From Trichomonas vaginalis G3 (lineage: Eukaryota; Parabasalia; Trichomonadida; Trichomonadidae): 64,000 nt of DNA. The notes under the pieces were generated by a model. That model saw only the letters and a program-made list of their open reading frames with translations. It had not been told where the DNA came from and did not search any database. This document shows positions 61,600 to 64,000 of this stretch, in pieces. A program made the position numbers and the translations under genes. Numbering within the stretch: the first letter of the stretch is position 1; the number at the start of each line of letters is the position of its first letter. Location of the stretch: contig NC_067206.1 of the NCBI RefSeq assembly GCF_026262505.1, positions 14,876,205-14,940,204 on the forward strand. The letters are read 5' to 3'.

Positions 61600-62640
61600 G
61601 CTATCCACATCATAGCATACCAACAATTCCTTATACAAAATTCAAAAACTTGGGTGCAATCAGAACTGATTGCACCCAAGTTTTTGAACTTTCTTGAGGG
61701 AATTAAAGGGTGAGAGATTTATAGTCTATCTATATATCTCCCACCCTCTAATTCCCTCCCTGACAGCGGGAAACTTTGTCTGAATGTTAAACTATTCAGA
61801 CAAAGTTTCCCACTGTTTGCGAAGGAATTGTTGGCTATGATGTACTGATTCATGATCAGTACATCATAGCCAACAATTCCTTATATAAAGTTCAAAAACT
61901 TGGGTGCAATCAGAACTGATTGCACCCAAGTTTTTGAACTTTCTTGAGGGAATGGAAGAGTAAGAGGTATACATTATGAATATATACCTCTTACCCTTCC
62001 ATTCCCTCTCTGACAGCGGGAAACTTTGTCTGAATGTTAAACTATTCAGACAAAGTTTCCCGCTGTCAGCGAAAGAATTGTTCCATCTGGTGCATAGAGT
62101 GTGAATCTATGCACCAAATGGAGCAAGTCCCTCGCGAAATGGCCCAAACTTGCGTCGCATTTCAAAGATTGCGACCCAAATTTTGGCGATTTCTAGTAGA
62201 GATGGAGTATTTTGAGTCACTGACCTATATGCAGTGGCTCAAAGGGCTCCATCTCTACTTTGAAGCAAGGAAACTTTCCTCGAAATTTTGATAATTTGAA
62301 GAAAGTTTTCAAGCAATTAACAAAGGATTACTCGCTATGAGGTAAAAATTCTAGATTTTCACCTCATAGCGAGAGCTTCCCTTTCATTGCTTGAAAACTT
62401 TCCCCAGCTTCAAAATTGGGGAAAGGGCTGTAAAGTCGACTCCGATACCAGCAGGTACCAGAGTATTTAAAAGAGAAGCCCTCGTACGAGTTTCTATGAA
62501 GACCTTCTCATTCAAGAAGATCTTAATAGAAAATCGTACGAGGGCATTGGAAACTCGCGTCTGGTACATGTTGGTACCAGAGTGTTTGAGATTTGAAGAC
62601 TCTGGTACTAACATGTACCAGAATTTATGATGAATTTCAG
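61600..62640. repeat. Hairpin array 2, type I plus divergent hairpins
   Basis: From about 61620 to 62060 the same H4-H1-H2-H3 order as array 1 runs for roughly two units. Beyond it come different hairpins, among them 62080-62125 (TGGTGCATAG/CTATGCACCA), 62196-62262, a larger one at 62300-62397 (GCTATGAGGT/ACCTCATAGC inside AAAGTTTTCAAGCAA arms), and pairs around 62480-62640 (CCCTCGTACGA; GGTACCAGAGT). No gene is seen. Confidence 0.85.
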
Positions 62641-62785
62641 ATGGACCATTATAAAATGGTAGCGGTTTGTTTCAAAAAATTTAGGTGAGATTTGCATAGA
62701 TATAGATTATATGATTTATACATATGAAAAATAATATATAAAAATATAATTTTGAGATAATTATGTAAATAATATTTTAAATATT

Positions 62786-63397
62786 TGAATTTGAGGTATA
62801 ATTTTATAGTAAAATATATTATAAAGAGTATTTATATAAATATTGTAAAATAATATAACTAATAAAAATTGAGACCCCTCCCTGTTTTTGATGTTTTGTC
62901 ACGAAAAATATAATTTTGAATGGTTGATTAATAAGTATAAAAATGTCTACGATTTTAAGGAGGGAATTGTTCCTTATGAGGTATACATCATAACTATATA
63001 CCTCATAAGGAATAATTCCCTCTTGATATCCTGTATATTTTTGAATATATTTTTTTAATTAAAGTTCTCAAAAGTATTATCAAAAGTGATTTTTAAAAAT
63101 ATCTCCAATTAATTAACTAATTAAAAGTATTATATTTTTAAAATTAAATAGTTTTTCAATTTTTTTGAAGGAATTGAGATACTTCCCACGACAATAAAAT
63201 TGAGAGGTTTACATTATGACTGATCTTAGCATGCAACATAAAAAAAAATTTTGAAGAAGAACGAAACAATAAGAATTACCGAAAAAGTGACAAAACATCA
63301 AAAAACAGGGAGGGGGTCTCAATTTTTATTACTTATATTATTTTACAATATTTATATAAATACTCTTTATAATATATTTTACTATAAAATTATCTCA
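62786..63397. mobile_element. MITE-like inverted repeat V with central hairpin
   Basis: Arms of ~110 bases (about 62797-62908 and 63279-63393) are inverted copies containing CAGGGAGGGGTCTCAATTTT. A single perfect hairpin (about 62957-63025, CCTTATGAGGTATA/TATACCTCATAAGG) sits in the middle. No coding potential. Confidence 0.75.
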
Positions 63398-63839
63398 TAC
63401 CGAAATGGCTCACTAAAAAGTGACATTTTTGGCGCCAATAATTTGATTTTTCTGATTCTTTCTATTTAGATATATTTATTTAATATTCATATTCCTTTAT
63501 ATTGTAATAAACAGAAATTCATCAAAAGTGACAGCTCTCATTTTTTTGACATTTGTAAATTCTAAATTGAATGAGAAAAATGAAATAATACTAAGCATAA
63601 TACAATATTCTAGATTTAATTATAATTAGGGAAAAGTTGGTTTTGAGAGTAGTTTTCATAGGCATATAGAATGAAATCTTCTGAAAAATAATATCACATA
63701 AACTCATATTATTTTCTAATATATAACTATTTTATATAAAAACCAAATTCAATGATCTTAAAAGCGAAGGATAAACCTCAAAATTTACGAATATAATGAG
63801 TGGGAATATAATGCTTATCTATCATAAAACCATATGAAA
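63398..63839. mobile_element. Element Z copy 2, truncated
   Basis: It begins with the Z end (CATACCGAAATGGCTCACTA) and follows the reverse complement of Z copy 1, but lacks the ~850 bp containing the hairpin cassette. It stops within the loop of the long hairpin at 63839, where unrelated AT-rich sequence (to 64000, nothing recognised) begins. Confidence 0.8.
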
Positions 63840-64000
63840 TATCAATTTTTGCTTTACGCCTAATTTTTGACGACAATTAGCAAAAAATGTTAAATGTTAA
63901 CACTCAGTCCATTTGAATATGAAAAATAAAATTGACTTTGATTAAATGTTTTTATTTATCATGCAATTCTTCTTGCGACCAAAGATTTGAATAAAAGTTC

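Overview
The window is a nest of mobile and virus-like elements with no recognisable host housekeeping gene, rRNA or tRNA. The best guess for the host is the parabasalid Trichomonas vaginalis or a close relative. The reasons are: many genes begin a few bases after a TCAYTT-type motif, which matches the Trichomonas initiator (Inr) consensus; the background is AT-rich; no intron is apparent; and two Polinton/Maverick elements of about 23-24 kb lie close together, as expected of a genome known to be packed with Mavericks.

Layout. (1) 1-3199: the right part of DNA transposon X (copy 1), with an rve-type DD34E transposase in two overlapping frames. It sits inside the left-end gene of a Maverick. 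(2) 3200-26092: Maverick copy 1 (Mav1). (3) 26092-26820: a tandem array of perfect hairpins, into which Mav1 inserted. (4) 27021-31373, continuing at 34689-34866 and 60095-60996: GC-rich coding DNA of an unrecognised element, called Y here. It is cut up by two copies (A and B) of a ~1.05 kb hairpin-bearing repeat, by X copy 2 (31374-34688) and by Mav2. (5) 31630-33318: a smaller hairpin-bearing element Z inside X copy 2, flanked by a 17-bp duplication. (6) 35938-60006: Maverick copy 2 (Mav2), inserted in repeat B with a 5-bp target duplication GATAA; the empty site is preserved in repeat A. (7) 61000-64000: a short AT-rich ORF remnant, a second hairpin array, a MITE-like inverted repeat V and a truncated Z copy.

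The two Mavericks are near-identical over long stretches and share one gene order: left-end gene, large coiled-coil protein, double jelly-roll major capsid protein, penton-like protein, superfamily 3 helicase, FtsK/A32-type packaging ATPase, a block of small genes, a coiled-coil/HNH-like protein, protein-primed DNA polymerase B, small amphipathic proteins, rve integrase, a phage tail-fibre-like protein and a D12-class adenine methyltransferase. Together these would cover capsid building, DNA packaging, replication, integration and perhaps attachment and DNA marking. Both are treated as fossils: Mav1 has roughly a dozen or more breaks and Mav2 perhaps two dozen, and both look young.

The least explained features are (a) a cassette of three or four consecutive near-perfect hairpins that recurs, in three sequence types with the same order and with paired changes in the stems, in the flanking arrays, in Z and in repeats A and B; and (b) element Y, whose GC-rich genes include a candidate cysteine protease and a possible structural protein.
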